From: Cytobacillus suaedae
Lineage (GTDB): Bacteria > Bacillota > Bacilli > Bacillales > Bacillaceae_L
Length of the DNA stretch: 64,000 bases
Reading direction: 5' to 3'
Assembly (NCBI GenBank): GCA_014960805.1
Contig: CP063163.1
Span: forward strand, 352,001-416,000
Below the pieces are notes generated by a model. That model had not been told where the DNA came from, ran no database searches, and was given only the letters and a program-made list of their open reading frames with translations. Each line of letters begins with the position of its first letter. Position 1 is the stretch's first letter. This document shows, one piece after another, positions 43,562 through 52,332 of the stretch. The position numbers were made by a program, and so were the translations under genes.

Positions 43562-44290
43562 ATGTTACAGGCAGCTATGTGGGGAGCGATTGCAGGTTCA
43601 TCCCTTCTAATTGGTGCAATACTAGGAATCTTCAAAAACATACCCAATAAAATCTCAGCCTATGTGATGGCCTTTGGAACAGGAGTATTGATTGGTGCAG
43701 CAACGTTTGAATTATTGACTGAAGCTGTAAAAGAAGGCGGGATTGTCTATCCATCACTTGGTTTTTTAGCAGGTTCCACGGTCTTTATTCTTGCTGAGTC
43801 AATTATTATGAAAAAAGGTGGACATGAACGGAAACGTTCCAAAACAAGCCCCAGAGGTCATTCAGGAATGGCTATTTTTATAGGGACAATCATTGACGCA
43901 ATTCCTGAATCAGTGATTATTGGAGTAAGCTTACTAGAACATCATTCTGTTAGCTGGCTAATTATTATAGCCATTTTTATCAGTAACTTTCCTGAAGGCT
44001 TATCAAGTAGCATTGGGTTAAAAAAAGATGGCTATTCAACAAAGAAAATCTTGCTTTTATGGTCAGTTGTTATGGTTCTGGCCTCTCTAAGCTCTTTACT
44101 AGGTTATATACTAATCGACCCGGCCTCAACATGGCTAGTCACAACAATCGGAGCCTTTGCTGCCGGAGGAATCATCACAATGGTATCCTCAACCATGCTT
44201 CCTGAAGCCTTTGAAGAAGGAGGACCCATTGTTGGGTTTATCTCGGCCAGTGGATTATTATGTTCACTCGTCTTAACCTATTTTGGTTGA
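43562..44290 (+). CDS. ZIP family metal transporter
   Basis: A 242-residue protein with about eight helices. The metal-site helices carry DAIPESVIIG and SNFPEGLSSSIG, the HNxPEG-type motifs of ZIP transporters, in a form without the His. A basic cytoplasmic loop (KKGGHERKRSK) separates helices 3 and 4. Zinc or another divalent metal is the likely substrate, with import the family norm. GAGGAG precedes the ATG. It is monocistronic. Confidence 0.83.
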   Translation: MLQAAMWGAIAGSSLLIGAILGIFKNIPNKISAYVMAFGTGVLIGAATFELLTEAVKEGGIVYPSLGFLAGSTVFILAESIIMKKGGHERKRSKTSPRGHSGMAIFIGTIIDAIPESVIIGVSLLEHHSVSWLIIIAIFISNFPEGLSSSIGLKKDGYSTKKILLLWSVVMVLASLSSLLGYILIDPASTWLVTTIGAFAAGGIITMVSSTMLPEAFEEGGPIVGFISASGLLCSLVLTYFG

Positions 44291-44661
44291 TATCATCCAA
44301 ATTAAAAAGACCGACTGCAGAAGTAAACGGTTCCGACACTGTGGGGAAAACGTAAAAGAACAGGTGAAATAACATACCAAATCACAGCAATTTTAGCTGG
44401 AGATAGCTAACAAAAAAACGCTTATCCAGGCGTTCTTTGTTTTAACTTCCTTATTAAAGTAAAGCTGCTCGTTAGTTTAAGTACATCTTTTCACAACCCC
44501 CAATAATTTTAAGATAAATATCCGATCGTTTTTTGTAGCCTAATTCAATTTTGGAGATAGAAATAGAAAAGTGAATACTGCTTAGGACAAAACCATTCGG
44601 TGAAAATCAAAACGCCCCATCTCATATTACAGAGAATGGAGCGCACACAATTTATTCGAAA
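44291..44661. other. Intergenic region with the left inverted repeat and a degenerate repeat
   Basis: It contains the left end of the inverted-repeat-bounded segment (44309-44395), a weak hairpin AACGC/GCGTT with a T-rich tail near 44418-44440, and the first copy of an imperfect repeat of about 60 bases (GTTAGTTTAAGTACATC..., from 44471). No gene was found. Confidence 0.6.
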
Positions 44662-44946
44662 TTACTCTCTAGCCCTAATGATCTTTTGATTTTGGGTAAA
44701 GGAACTATGCAAAAATGCACCTAAAATCGATATTCCTATTACGTAAGGAACAATAAATATGCCATAGCCAGTACCGTACTCTGTAATATCAGAGGTAAAG
44801 TGAAGATAGATTCCATAAAGAATATAAGCAGCATACCCTATAATCATTGTAATAAACCATGTCCATTTTTTAGTGAGAAGTGGTAAAAGCAATGGACCAC
44901 CGATCAGAATAAAAAGAATAACCATTTGTGAAAAACTGACTGACAT
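44662..44946 (-). CDS. Small membrane protein of unknown function
   Basis: A 94-residue protein with three hydrophobic helices (IGGPLLLPLLTKKW, ITMIIGYAAYILYGIYL, IFIVPYVIGISILGAFL). I do not recognise a family. It has no signal cleavage site. GAGAGGTT precedes the ATG. It is the only gene inside the inverted-repeat-bounded segment at 44309-45429. Confidence 0.6.
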   Translation of the reverse strand: MSVSFSQMVILFILIGGPLLLPLLTKKWTWFITMIIGYAAYILYGIYLHFTSDITEYGTGYGIFIVPYVIGISILGAFLHSSFTQNQKIIRARE

Positions 44947-45472
44947 GATGTAACCTCTCTTTTCATCTACTTATTCATCGTAAACTTTGCATATGCTTGA
45001 GAAATCCCATTCCTATTAACTAAACATTATCAAAAAGTACATCCTTTCACAATCTCCAATAATTTTAACATAAATATCCAATATCTTTTGGTTCCTTATT
45101 CAATTAAATGCTCTGTTAGTTTAAGTGTAACACTTCACAAGCTCTATATTTATTTTAACATTAAATTACAATTAACTGATGGAACTTTTAAAATCACTAT
45201 AGCTAATGAAATACCAATTAACATTGTAATTAGGACGTTGACAACAGCTGTTGTCACTATGTTATTTGAGGTGCCATTTAGTATGCGAATCCGAGTATTT
45301 ATAACCAATAAACGTTGATATAGAAGGAAAAATAATAGACCAAATCGTATGCGATTTGGTCTGCTAATTAGTATGCTATTTCATATGTTTCTCTACAGAA
45401 ACGGAACCGTTTACTGCAGAAGTGGGTCCTTTTCACGTTGGCCAAAGTTATCAAACTCCAGCACATATCACT
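44947..45472. other. Intergenic region with repeats, a perfect palindrome and a terminator
   Basis: Two further copies of the imperfect repeat of about 60 bases (from 45033 and from 45114), a perfect 18-bp palindrome centred on ACAGCTGT (45239-45256), a terminator-like hairpin (45339-45360) and the right end of the inverted repeat (to 45429). A minus-strand frame at 45150-45308 could encode a single membrane helix but has no ribosome site, so no gene is called. Confidence 0.55.
45339..45360 (-). terminator. Terminator-like hairpin
   Basis: Perfect 9-bp stem ACCAAATCG/CGATTTGGT with a 4-base loop, followed on the minus strand by CTATTATTTTT. It may end the two-gene minus-strand unit at 45473-46392, although it also forms part of the right inverted repeat. 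Confidence 0.6.
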
Positions 45473-45931
45473 TTAAGAATTTATCTCTACAATATTAATA
45501 CTTTCGATAGGTTTTCCATTATAAAATAAAACCTCATGGTTATTAGAATTTAGTGTTACCTTTATTGTATTTTTTCCTTGTTTCAGAGTACCTAAATTAT
45601 AATATTGTCCATAGATACGATTGATCTTCTTCCCATTTATATATAAATGGGCATGCCCTTCATTATAACTTGGAAATTTAGTTCCTATCATTTTAGGAGT
45701 GAATCTAAAATTCTTAGTTTGAACTTCTAAAAGCCATGTATCAGATTGGTCTTGAGTAACTGATATCGAAATTAAAGGAACCTCATATCCTTCAGGTATT
45801 TCTAAATAGTCGTGTTCGACATGTGACGATGTATTGGCAGAAAAATGGTTGTGCTCTTTTTGATATGTAAAATAAATGAAAAATAGTAAGAACGGAATAA
45901 AAAAAATTAAAAAACTCCTGAATCTTTCCAT
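45473..45931 (-). CDS. Exported or anchored protein of unknown function
   Basis: A 152-residue protein with one N-terminal hydrophobic helix (FLIFFIPFLLFFIYFTY) and a beta-rich exterior domain. The segment NEGHAHLYINGKKINRIYGQ, with two histidines, and the later NSNNHEVLFYNGK resemble small metal- or ligand-binding beta domains found beside copper or DUF2243 genes, but I cannot name the family. It is downstream of the DUF2243 gene by 17 bases and probably co-transcribed. Confidence 0.65.
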   Translation of the reverse strand: MERFRSFLIFFIPFLLFFIYFTYQKEHNHFSANTSSHVEHDYLEIPEGYEVPLISISVTQDQSDTWLLEVQTKNFRFTPKMIGTKFPSYNEGHAHLYINGKKINRIYGQYYNLGTLKQGKNTIKVTLNSNNHEVLFYNGKPIESINIVEINS

Positions 45932-45948
45932 AATAAATAGTTTCTCCC

Positions 45949-46392
45949 TTACGCATTTGACTCAAGTCGTTTAATCATATAACCAAAAATTACAAGTAGG
46001 AGACCAACAACTAAAAATCCTATGTCATATAACAAAGGATTTTCTGCCAATGGTTTTACTCGATGCACTTGCAAAATGTGATGGTTGATAAGCCCTTCAA
46101 TGAGGTTAAATAAACCTCCACCAATCAAAATGCCTCCTAAGAAGATCTTCCAACTATTCCCCAGTTCTTTTTTTCTGGCATCCTTAAAGATTTTTACTCC
46201 ACCCCAAAGTAGCAATGCCGAAAATAATGCAGTAAATAACCCATCTGTAAAAATCTCTAATTTTGTATTTTCGCTAAGAATCATATGATGCCATTGAAGT
46301 AACTGATGAAATACAATTCCATCAATTGCTCCTAATAATCCCAATCCCAGAATTAATCCAGAAATGAATAAATTTTTATTTTCTATTTTCAA
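45949..46392 (-). CDS. DUF2243 family membrane protein
   Basis: A 147-residue protein with four helices. Conserved histidines lie in GAIDGIVFHQLLQWHHM and IEGLINHHILQVHRV, the signature of DUF2243. These histidine-rich helices suggest heme or metal binding; function is not established. It starts at TTG, eight bases after GAGGA. It is the first gene of a two-gene unit. Confidence 0.85.
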   Translation of the reverse strand: MKIENKNLFISGLILGLGLLGAIDGIVFHQLLQWHHMILSENTKLEIFTDGLFTALFSALLLWGGVKIFKDARKKELGNSWKIFLGGILIGGGLFNLIEGLINHHILQVHRVKPLAENPLLYDIGFLVVGLLLVIFGYMIKRLESNA

Positions 46393-46695
46393 CTAAACCA
46401 TCCTCTATAACGATTTCATAGTAACAATTCATTCCCAAAAAGTGATTAAACTATACTGACTATTCGTGCAATAATTAATTATCTAATAAAAAGAACATGT
46501 TGAGGTAGCAACAATCCCTTAAACTCTTTTTCCTCATTGAAAAAGAAAGATTAACGTTTATCTGACTTGTTTGATGGAAAAAGTGAGAGTATAGGCGAAA
46601 TTTATCCTCAGCATAGATATATCTTAATTTTTATGTTATAACTACTATTATTAAATTGGTTTTGACAATGTAGGCTAGAGAAAGGTTGAGATCGG
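46393..46695. other. Intergenic region upstream of glnS
   Basis: About 300 AT-rich bases between divergent genes. It was examined for a T-box leader, the usual control of Bacillus aminoacyl-tRNA synthetase genes; no GGTGG-type T-box core or terminator/antiterminator pair was recognised. No gene was seen. Confidence 0.45.
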
Positions 46696-48351
46696 ATGGA
46701 AGAAAACAACATAACATCATCAAATTTCATAAAAAATATCATCACTGATGACTTGAAATCCGGAAAACACAAAGAAATCATTACACGTTTTCCACCAGAA
46801 CCTAATGGGTATTTACATATTGGACACGCGAAATCAATCGTAATTAACTTTGGATTAGCGGACGAATTTAACGGAAAAACAAACCTTCGTTTTGACGATA
46901 CAAATCCTTTAAAAGAGGATGTTGAATTCGTTGAATCAATTAAAGAAGATGTTAAGTGGCTAGGCTATGAGTGGGAGGAATTGCATTACGCTTCAAACTA
47001 TTTCGATGAAATGTATGAGCGCGCTGTTCTTCTAATTAATAAAGGTCTTGCATACGTTGAAGACTTATCCGTTGATGAAATTCGTGAGTATCGTGGGACA
47101 CTAAAAGAACCAGGGAAAGAGAGTCCCTCTAGAAGTCGTAGTATCGAAGAAAACCTTGATTTATTCGGAAGAATGAAAAACGGTGAGTTTCAAAATGGTG
47201 AGAAAGTGCTTCGTGCAAAAATAGATATGTCTTCACCTAATATTAATCTGAGAGATCCTGTAATCTACCGTATTTCACATGCTACTCATCATAACACTGG
47301 GGATAAGTGGTGCATCTATCCAATGTACGCATTTGCACATCCACTTGAGGATGCAATTGAAGGGATCACTCATTCAATCTGTACGTTAGAGTTTGAAGAC
47401 CAACGTCCACTATATAACTGGGTTGTTGAACATTGTGACATGGAAGCGAAGCCTCAACAAATTGAATTTGCACGCTTAAATGTGACGAACACGGTCATGA
47501 GTAAACGTAAGCTAAAACAGTTGGTTGATGAAAAGTTTGTGGATGGATGGGATGATCCACGTATGCCAACGATTTCTGGGCTTCGTCGTAAAGGGTATAC
47601 TCCAGAATCCATTCGTAACTTCTGTCGTGAAACAGGCGTTGCTAAAAACTATGGTGTAGTAGATGTTCAAATGATGGAGCACTTTATTCGTGAAGATTTG
47701 AAGCTTAAGGCTCCACGTACAATGGGTGTACTTAAACCATTGAAAGTCGTAATTACCAATTATCCTCAAGACCAAGTTGAAATGCTCGATGCTGAAATAA
47801 ACCCTGAGGTTCCGGAAATGGGTATTCGTCAAATTCCGTTCTCTAGAGAAATTTATATAGAACAAGATGACTTCATGGAGGACCCTCCTAAAAAGTATTT
47901 CCGACTGTTCCCTGGGAATGAAGTTCGACTTAAGCATGCCTACTTCATAAAATGTGAAGAAGTTATCAAAGATGAAGAGGGCAATGTGGTAGAGCTTCGT
48001 TGCACATACGATCCAGAGACAAAGAGTGGTACTGGGTTTACTGGTCGTAAAGTAAAAGGAACACTTCACTGGGTGGAGGCAACTCAAGCAATCGCTGCCG
48101 AATATCGCTTATATGAGCCTTTAATTCTTGATGAAGAGCAAGGGGAAGGGGAATCCTTTTTAGATAATGTTAATCCGAATTCCCTTGAGATTGTTCAAGG
48201 CTTTGTTGAACCGAATATGAAAGATGCAAAGCCACAAGATAAATTTCAATTCTTTAGACATGGTTATTTCAATGTTGATCCAAAGCATACGACCGAAGAA
48301 AAACTTGTTTTTAACCAAATTGTAAGCTTAAAAAGCTCATTTAAACTTTAA
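46696..48351 (+). CDS. glnS: Glutaminyl-tRNA synthetase
   Basis: A 551-residue class I synthetase that charges tRNA-Gln with glutamine. It aligns by eye over its full length with E. coli GlnRS (about 554): [15 protein letters not shown] (HIGH at 41-44), [39 protein letters not shown] (the KMSKS site) and [18 protein letters not shown]-like, with the C-terminal beta-barrel domains. Most Bacillus species lack GlnRS and form Gln-tRNA through a non-discriminating GluRS and GatCAB, so the gene is probably acquired by transfer. AAAGGTTGAG precedes the ATG. It is monocistronic. Confidence 0.95.
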   Translation: MEENNITSSNFIKNIITDDLKSGKHKEIITRFPPEPNGYLHIGHAKSIVINFGLADEFNGKTNLRFDDTNPLKEDVEFVESIKEDVKWLGYEWEELHYASNYFDEMYERAVLLINKGLAYVEDLSVDEIREYRGTLKEPGKESPSRSRSIEENLDLFGRMKNGEFQNGEKVLRAKIDMSSPNINLRDPVIYRISHATHHNTGDKWCIYPMYAFAHPLEDAIEGITHSICTLEFEDQRPLYNWVVEHCDMEAKPQQIEFARLNVTNTVMSKRKLKQLVDEKFVDGWDDPRMPTISGLRRKGYTPESIRNFCRETGVAKNYGVVDVQMMEHFIREDLKLKAPRTMGVLKPLKVVITNYPQDQVEMLDAEINPEVPEMGIRQIPFSREIYIEQDDFMEDPPKKYFRLFPGNEVRLKHAYFIKCEEVIKDEEGNVVELRCTYDPETKSGTGFTGRKVKGTLHWVEATQAIAAEYRLYEPLILDEEQGEGESFLDNVNPNSLEIVQGFVEPNMKDAKPQDKFQFFRHGYFNVDPKHTTEEKLVFNQIVSLKSSFKL

Positions 48352-48357
48352 TATTAT

Positions 48358-48388
48358 AAAAGCTGTTGACTAATCAACAGCTTTTTTT
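48358..48388 (+). terminator. Terminator of glnS
   Basis: Perfect 12-bp stem AAAAGCTGTTGA/TCAACAGCTTTT with a 4-base loop and a T-run. Confidence 0.92.
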
Positions 48389-48424
48389 GCGTTTATTCAC
48401 ATATATATCGTCGAATACAAAGGG

Positions 48425-48447
48425 GATATGACAAGTTTTGTCGTATC
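48425..48447. promoter_or_regulatory. Dyad upstream of the KinB-like kinase gene
   Basis: GATATGACAA and TTGTCGTATC form an inverted repeat across three bases, with one G-T mismatch. It lies about 40 bases before the kinase start and could be an operator or a leader hairpin. Confidence 0.4.
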
Positions 48448-48485
48448 TATAAGTAATACTGAAATTAACATGGGGGTACGCCATC

Positions 48486-49748
48486 ATGCTTGTTGAAAAA
48501 TTATTGCTCCACGTGCTAATTATTTTAACTCCAATCTTCATATATAATTTTTTCTTTGCAAAAAAGCGTTATGGAAAATCACCATATTTTTGTGGACTTT
48601 TACAAGGAATTTCGGTTGCCCTCTGTTTACTTTTCTCTTTTGAAGCCTATGGTCTCTATTGGGATCTTCGTTATGTACCACTAGTGTTAGCCTCTTTATA
48701 TGGAGGGCCAGTGGCTAGTGTAATCGTTTTGTGTGTCTACTTTGGTTTTAGAACGTATATTGGCGGAGATGCTTTGTTCATTGGATACCTAAGTGGCATA
48801 CTAGCGGTAATCGTCCCCTTTTTGTATTCCGTTAAGTTTATGAGTTATGACTTAAAAAAGAGAATCAGGATGGCAGTTTTAATTGGTTTATGGCCAATGC
48901 TTGTCATGTTATTAATGCTAGGAACCCAACTAGTAATGACAGGTGATAAATCAGCTGTTAACTATGACATTATTAAAAATATCTTTATATTTGGAGCGAT
49001 ACAGGTAGTGACAATCTGGATAGCTTCTCGAATTAATGAATCGATGATTGAAAGCGAATTGATGAAACAAGAAATAGCACGAGCAGAAAAGCTAAACACC
49101 CTAGGAGAACTGGCAGCTTCGATTGCTCATGAAGTAAGAAACCCTCTAACAGTAGTAAAGGGATTTCTTCAGCTCATGCATAAACAAGAAAAAGGGCAAA
49201 ATCATACCTATCTTACCTTGGTGTTAAGTGAACTAGGCCGTGCGGAATCTATTATTAATGATTACTTAAATTTCGCTAAACCTCAATTTGAAAAGATCGA
49301 AGAATGTAACCTTACTGAAATACTAACAGATATTTCAATATTGCTAGAACCTCTTGCGAATAAAGAAGGGGTAAATCTTGAGTATTCTTTACAAGAAGAT
49401 ATTTATATCTTTACGGACCGCAATCAAGTTAAACAAGCCTTTATTAATCTTATTAAAAACGCCATTGAAGCAACAAGTGATGGTGGAAGTGTAACAGTGA
49501 CCCTCATACTAGAAAATGAGCAAGCTTTAATCCTAATTAGTGATACTGGAAAAGGGATGGATGAGGAAGAGCTATCTCGTATAGGTACATTATTTTATAC
49601 AACGAGAGATAAAGGAACTGGCTTAGGGACGACCGTCTCGCTAAGAATTATTGAATCAATGGGCGGAAGTATCAAATATAAAAGTGAAAAAAATGTAGGA
49701 ACAGAAGTAACTGTATTACTACCAGCTAATCAAAAAAGTCTTCTTTAA
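48486..49748 (+). CDS. 5TM-type sensor histidine kinase (KinB-like)
   Basis: A 420-residue membrane kinase. The first 180 residues hold five or six helices of the 5TMR-LYT type (for example VPLVLASLYGGPVASVIVL). They are followed by HisKA with His215 in ASIAHEVRNPLTVVKGFL and an HATPase domain with SDTGKGMDEEE and GTGLGTTVSLRI. KinB and related proteins with this layout feed the sporulation phosphorelay; no partner regulator is adjacent. GGGGGTAC precedes the ATG. Signal unknown. Confidence 0.85.
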   Translation: MLVEKLLLHVLIILTPIFIYNFFFAKKRYGKSPYFCGLLQGISVALCLLFSFEAYGLYWDLRYVPLVLASLYGGPVASVIVLCVYFGFRTYIGGDALFIGYLSGILAVIVPFLYSVKFMSYDLKKRIRMAVLIGLWPMLVMLLMLGTQLVMTGDKSAVNYDIIKNIFIFGAIQVVTIWIASRINESMIESELMKQEIARAEKLNTLGELAASIAHEVRNPLTVVKGFLQLMHKQEKGQNHTYLTLVLSELGRAESIINDYLNFAKPQFEKIEECNLTEILTDISILLEPLANKEGVNLEYSLQEDIYIFTDRNQVKQAFINLIKNAIEATSDGGSVTVTLILENEQALILISDTGKGMDEEELSRIGTLFYTTRDKGTGLGTTVSLRIIESMGGSIKYKSEKNVGTEVTVLLPANQKSLL

Positions 49749-49771
49749 TGAAGATTTTTTTTCGTCAATTT

Positions 49772-49844
49772 TGTGAAAATGTTCACAAACACTACTTTAG
49801 GTGTGACAAACATCACACCCGTAAAGTTCATTACATCTTAAAAT
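49772..49844 (+). promoter_or_regulatory. nirB promoter with two Fnr boxes
   Basis: Two perfect TGTGA-N6-TCACA sites occur: TGTGAAAATGTTCACA (49772-49787) and TGTGACAAACATCACA (49802-49817), with centres exactly 30 bp apart. A -10-like TAAAAT (49839-49844) puts the start near 49851. The second site is then centred at -41.5, the class II activator position, and the first at -71.5. This predicts strong anaerobic activation of nirBD. Confidence 0.85.
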
Positions 49845-49899
49845 AACACTATACACAGATATGTGAAACATTGAGCAAACTTTGATAGGAGGACTACAC

Positions 49900-52314
49900 A
49901 TGAGTAAGAAAAAGTTAGTCTTGATTGGAAATGGAATGGCTGGTGTTCGGACAATTGAAGAAATCATTAAGTTAGCACCAGATCAATATGAGATTACAAT
50001 TTTTGGGGAAGAGCCACACCCAAATTACAATAGAATTCAATTATCAACCGTATTACAAGGGAAGACGACGTTGGAAGATATCATTATGAATGACTGGGAT
50101 TGGTATAAAGAGAACAATATTAACCTCTTAGCTGGAGAAGAAGTCTTAAAGATTGATAGGGAAGAGAATAGGGTTATTTCAAAAAAACATACAGTTGATT
50201 TTGATGAACTCATAGTCGCTACTGGTTCTAAACCATTTATATTACCTATACCAGGGGCTACTAAAGATGGTGTTATTGGGTTTCGAACAATACAAGATTG
50301 CAAAGATATGATTGAAACCTCTAGAACTTATAACCGAGCAGTTGTTATTGGTGGTGGCCTACTGGGGCTTGAAGCTGCTAGAGGTCTACTAGATTTAGGA
50401 ATGGATGTTCATGTTGTTCATTTGCCATCTTATTTAATGGAAAAACAGTTAGACCCAGCTGCATCAACAATGCTACAGAGAGAGTTGGAACAACAAGGAA
50501 TCAAGTTTTTAATGAACAAGCAAACAGTAGAGATAGTGGGAGATACAAGAGTTGAAGGATTGAAGTTTGTTGATGGCACGAGTATTGAAACAGATCTTGT
50601 TGTTATGGCAATAGGTATAGTCCCTATTACATCTCTTGCAAGAGATGCAGGGTTATATGTTAATAGAGGAATTGTTGTAAATGATTTTATGGAAACAAGC
50701 TCTGAAACTATTTTTGCAGTTGGTGAATGTGTAGAGCATCGAGAAGTTACGTATGGTCTCGTTGCTCCACTATATGAGCAAGCAAAGGTACTCGCAGCAC
50801 GTATTACAGGTAAACCAACAAAACCTTATGAAGGTTCTGTTACTGGAACTCAGTTAAAGGTTGCTGGAATTGATCTATTTTCAGCAGGAGAGATTTTGGA
50901 TGATTTTTCTACCAAATCAATAAAGGTGCATAACGAATTTGATGGAGTCTATAAAAAAATCTTAATCCGAGATAATCGAATTGTAGGAATCGTTTTATAT
51001 GGTGATACGAGTGATAGTACAAAGCTATTTCGAATGCTTTCTAAGAAAGAAGATATAAGTCACTTAACGAGCGTAGCAATTTTAAGTAATGGAGACATAG
51101 GACCTACAGCTTCTGACGATATTTCGGCAATGCCAAATGATGAGGTTGTGTGCGGCTGTAATGGAGTTACAAAAGGAACGATTGTTCAGGCGGTCAAGGA
51201 ACAGGGTCTTACAAGTGTCGAGGAAGTAGGCGGATGCACCAATGCTGGACGTTCTTGTGGACGATGTAAACCGCTTATCTCTAATATCTTATCCTACACA
51301 TTGGGAGATGAGTTCAAGGCTACCACTACAAAGAAATCACTTTGTGGATGTACAACATTTAGTCGTGAAGAGATAGTAGCGGAGATAAAGGATAAAGGAT
51401 TAACCTCAATCAAAGAAGCCATGTATGTTCTCGGCTGGAAAAATGAAGAAGGATGTTCAAAATGCCGACCAGCACTGAATTATTTCTTAGGAATGATTTT
51501 CCCAGAAGCGTATATTGATGATCGTAACTCTAGGCTAGTAAATGAGAAAATGCACGCGAATATTCAAAAGGATGGCACATACTCTGTTGTACCAAGAATG
51601 TATGGTGGGGTAACCAATGCACAAGACTTGAGAAAAATTGCTGAGGTAGCGGAAAAATACAATGTCCCACTTGTGAAAATGACAGGAGGTCAACGAATTG
51701 CTCTGATTGGGGTGAAGAAGGAAGACCTAACTGATGTATGGAAAGAGCTCGATATGCCTTCAGGATATGCCTATGGAAAGACTTTGCGAACAGTAAAGAC
51801 TTGTGTAGGATCACAGTATTGTCGATTTGGAACACAAGATTCGTTGAGTCTAGGAATAGAGCTTGAGAAGAAGTTTGAAAGACTTGATACACCGCACAAA
51901 GTGAAAATGGGGGTATCTGCATGTCCTCGTAACTGTGCCGAATCTGGAATTAAGGATATTGGGTTTGTAGGAATTGATGGCGGTTGGGAGATTTACATTG
52001 CAGGTAATGGTGGAACGGATCTTCGCGCAGGAGACTTGTTATGTACTGTAAAAACAAAAGCTGAAGTAATGGAGATAACAGGTGCATTTCTCCAATACTA
52101 CCGTGAAAATGCAAACTATTTAGAACGGACTTCTCATTGGATTGAAAGAGTAGGACTTGATCATGTTAGACAGGTGTTAGAAAACAAAGAAATGATGCAG
52201 GAGTTAAATCAAAGATTGGACACAACTTTAAAACGTTACATCGAGCCATGGAAGGAAGCTGTGGAAAGTAAGACTGTGAAAGAAACGTATTATACAAAGG
52301 TGCAACTAACGTAA
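49900..52314 (+). CDS. nirB: NADH-dependent nitrite reductase, large subunit
   Basis: An 804-residue enzyme that reduces nitrite to ammonia with NAD(P)H in the cytoplasm. Domains in order: an FAD/NAD(P)-binding reductase (LVLIGNGMAGVRT at the start, GGGLLGLEAARGL near 155), two BFD-like [2Fe-2S] regions (VCGCNGVTKGTI and CGCTTFSREEI, with their later cysteine pairs), then the siroheme/[4Fe-4S] domain with C-x5-C (CVGSQYC) and CPRNC. The ATG at 49900 is seven bases after AGGAGG; the longer TTG reading is rejected. Two Fnr boxes upstream and siroheme genes downstream suggest an anaerobic role in nitrite detoxification or ammonification. B. subtilis calls the equivalent gene nasD. Confidence 0.95.
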   Translation: MSKKKLVLIGNGMAGVRTIEEIIKLAPDQYEITIFGEEPHPNYNRIQLSTVLQGKTTLEDIIMNDWDWYKENNINLLAGEEVLKIDREENRVISKKHTVDFDELIVATGSKPFILPIPGATKDGVIGFRTIQDCKDMIETSRTYNRAVVIGGGLLGLEAARGLLDLGMDVHVVHLPSYLMEKQLDPAASTMLQRELEQQGIKFLMNKQTVEIVGDTRVEGLKFVDGTSIETDLVVMAIGIVPITSLARDAGLYVNRGIVVNDFMETSSETIFAVGECVEHREVTYGLVAPLYEQAKVLAARITGKPTKPYEGSVTGTQLKVAGIDLFSAGEILDDFSTKSIKVHNEFDGVYKKILIRDNRIVGIVLYGDTSDSTKLFRMLSKKEDISHLTSVAILSNGDIGPTASDDISAMPNDEVVCGCNGVTKGTIVQAVKEQGLTSVEEVGGCTNAGRSCGRCKPLISNILSYTLGDEFKATTTKKSLCGCTTFSREEIVAEIKDKGLTSIKEAMYVLGWKNEEGCSKCRPALNYFLGMIFPEAYIDDRNSRLVNEKMHANIQKDGTYSVVPRMYGGVTNAQDLRKIAEVAEKYNVPLVKMTGGQRIALIGVKKEDLTDVWKELDMPSGYAYGKTLRTVKTCVGSQYCRFGTQDSLSLGIELEKKFERLDTPHKVKMGVSACPRNCAESGIKDIGFVGIDGGWEIYIAGNGGTDLRAGDLLCTVKTKAEVMEITGAFLQYYRENANYLERTSHWIERVGLDHVRQVLENKEMMQELNQRLDTTLKRYIEPWKEAVESKTVKETYYTKVQLT

Positions 52315-52332
52315 TTGAAAGGAGTGAAACAT

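Larger units (their letters stand above)
44309..45429. mobile_element. Segment bounded by long imperfect inverted repeats, possible non-autonomous element
   Basis: The left end (44309-44395) contains CTGCAGAAGTAAACGGTTCC and, further in, GAAATAACATACCAAATC. The right end (45339-45429) contains GGAACCGTTTACTGCAG and, further in, the complement of a GAAATAGCATAC ... CCAAATC arrangement. The two ends match over about 80 bases with gaps. Between them lie one membrane-protein gene and the degenerate repeats. There is no transposase, and target-site duplications were not identified. Confidence 0.45.

Noticed and set aside
45150-45308. Minus-strand frame of about 52 residues with a membrane-helix-like stretch
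   Set aside because: TTG start without a ribosome site; it covers a perfect palindrome and a repeat copy. It could be a gene remnant but is not supported.
45088-45318. Plus-strand 76-residue frame
   Set aside because: Lies inside degenerate repeats and a palindrome, has no ribosome site and no recognisable protein pattern.
46393-46695. T-box leader for glnS
   Set aside because: No T-box core or terminator/antiterminator pair could be found by eye.
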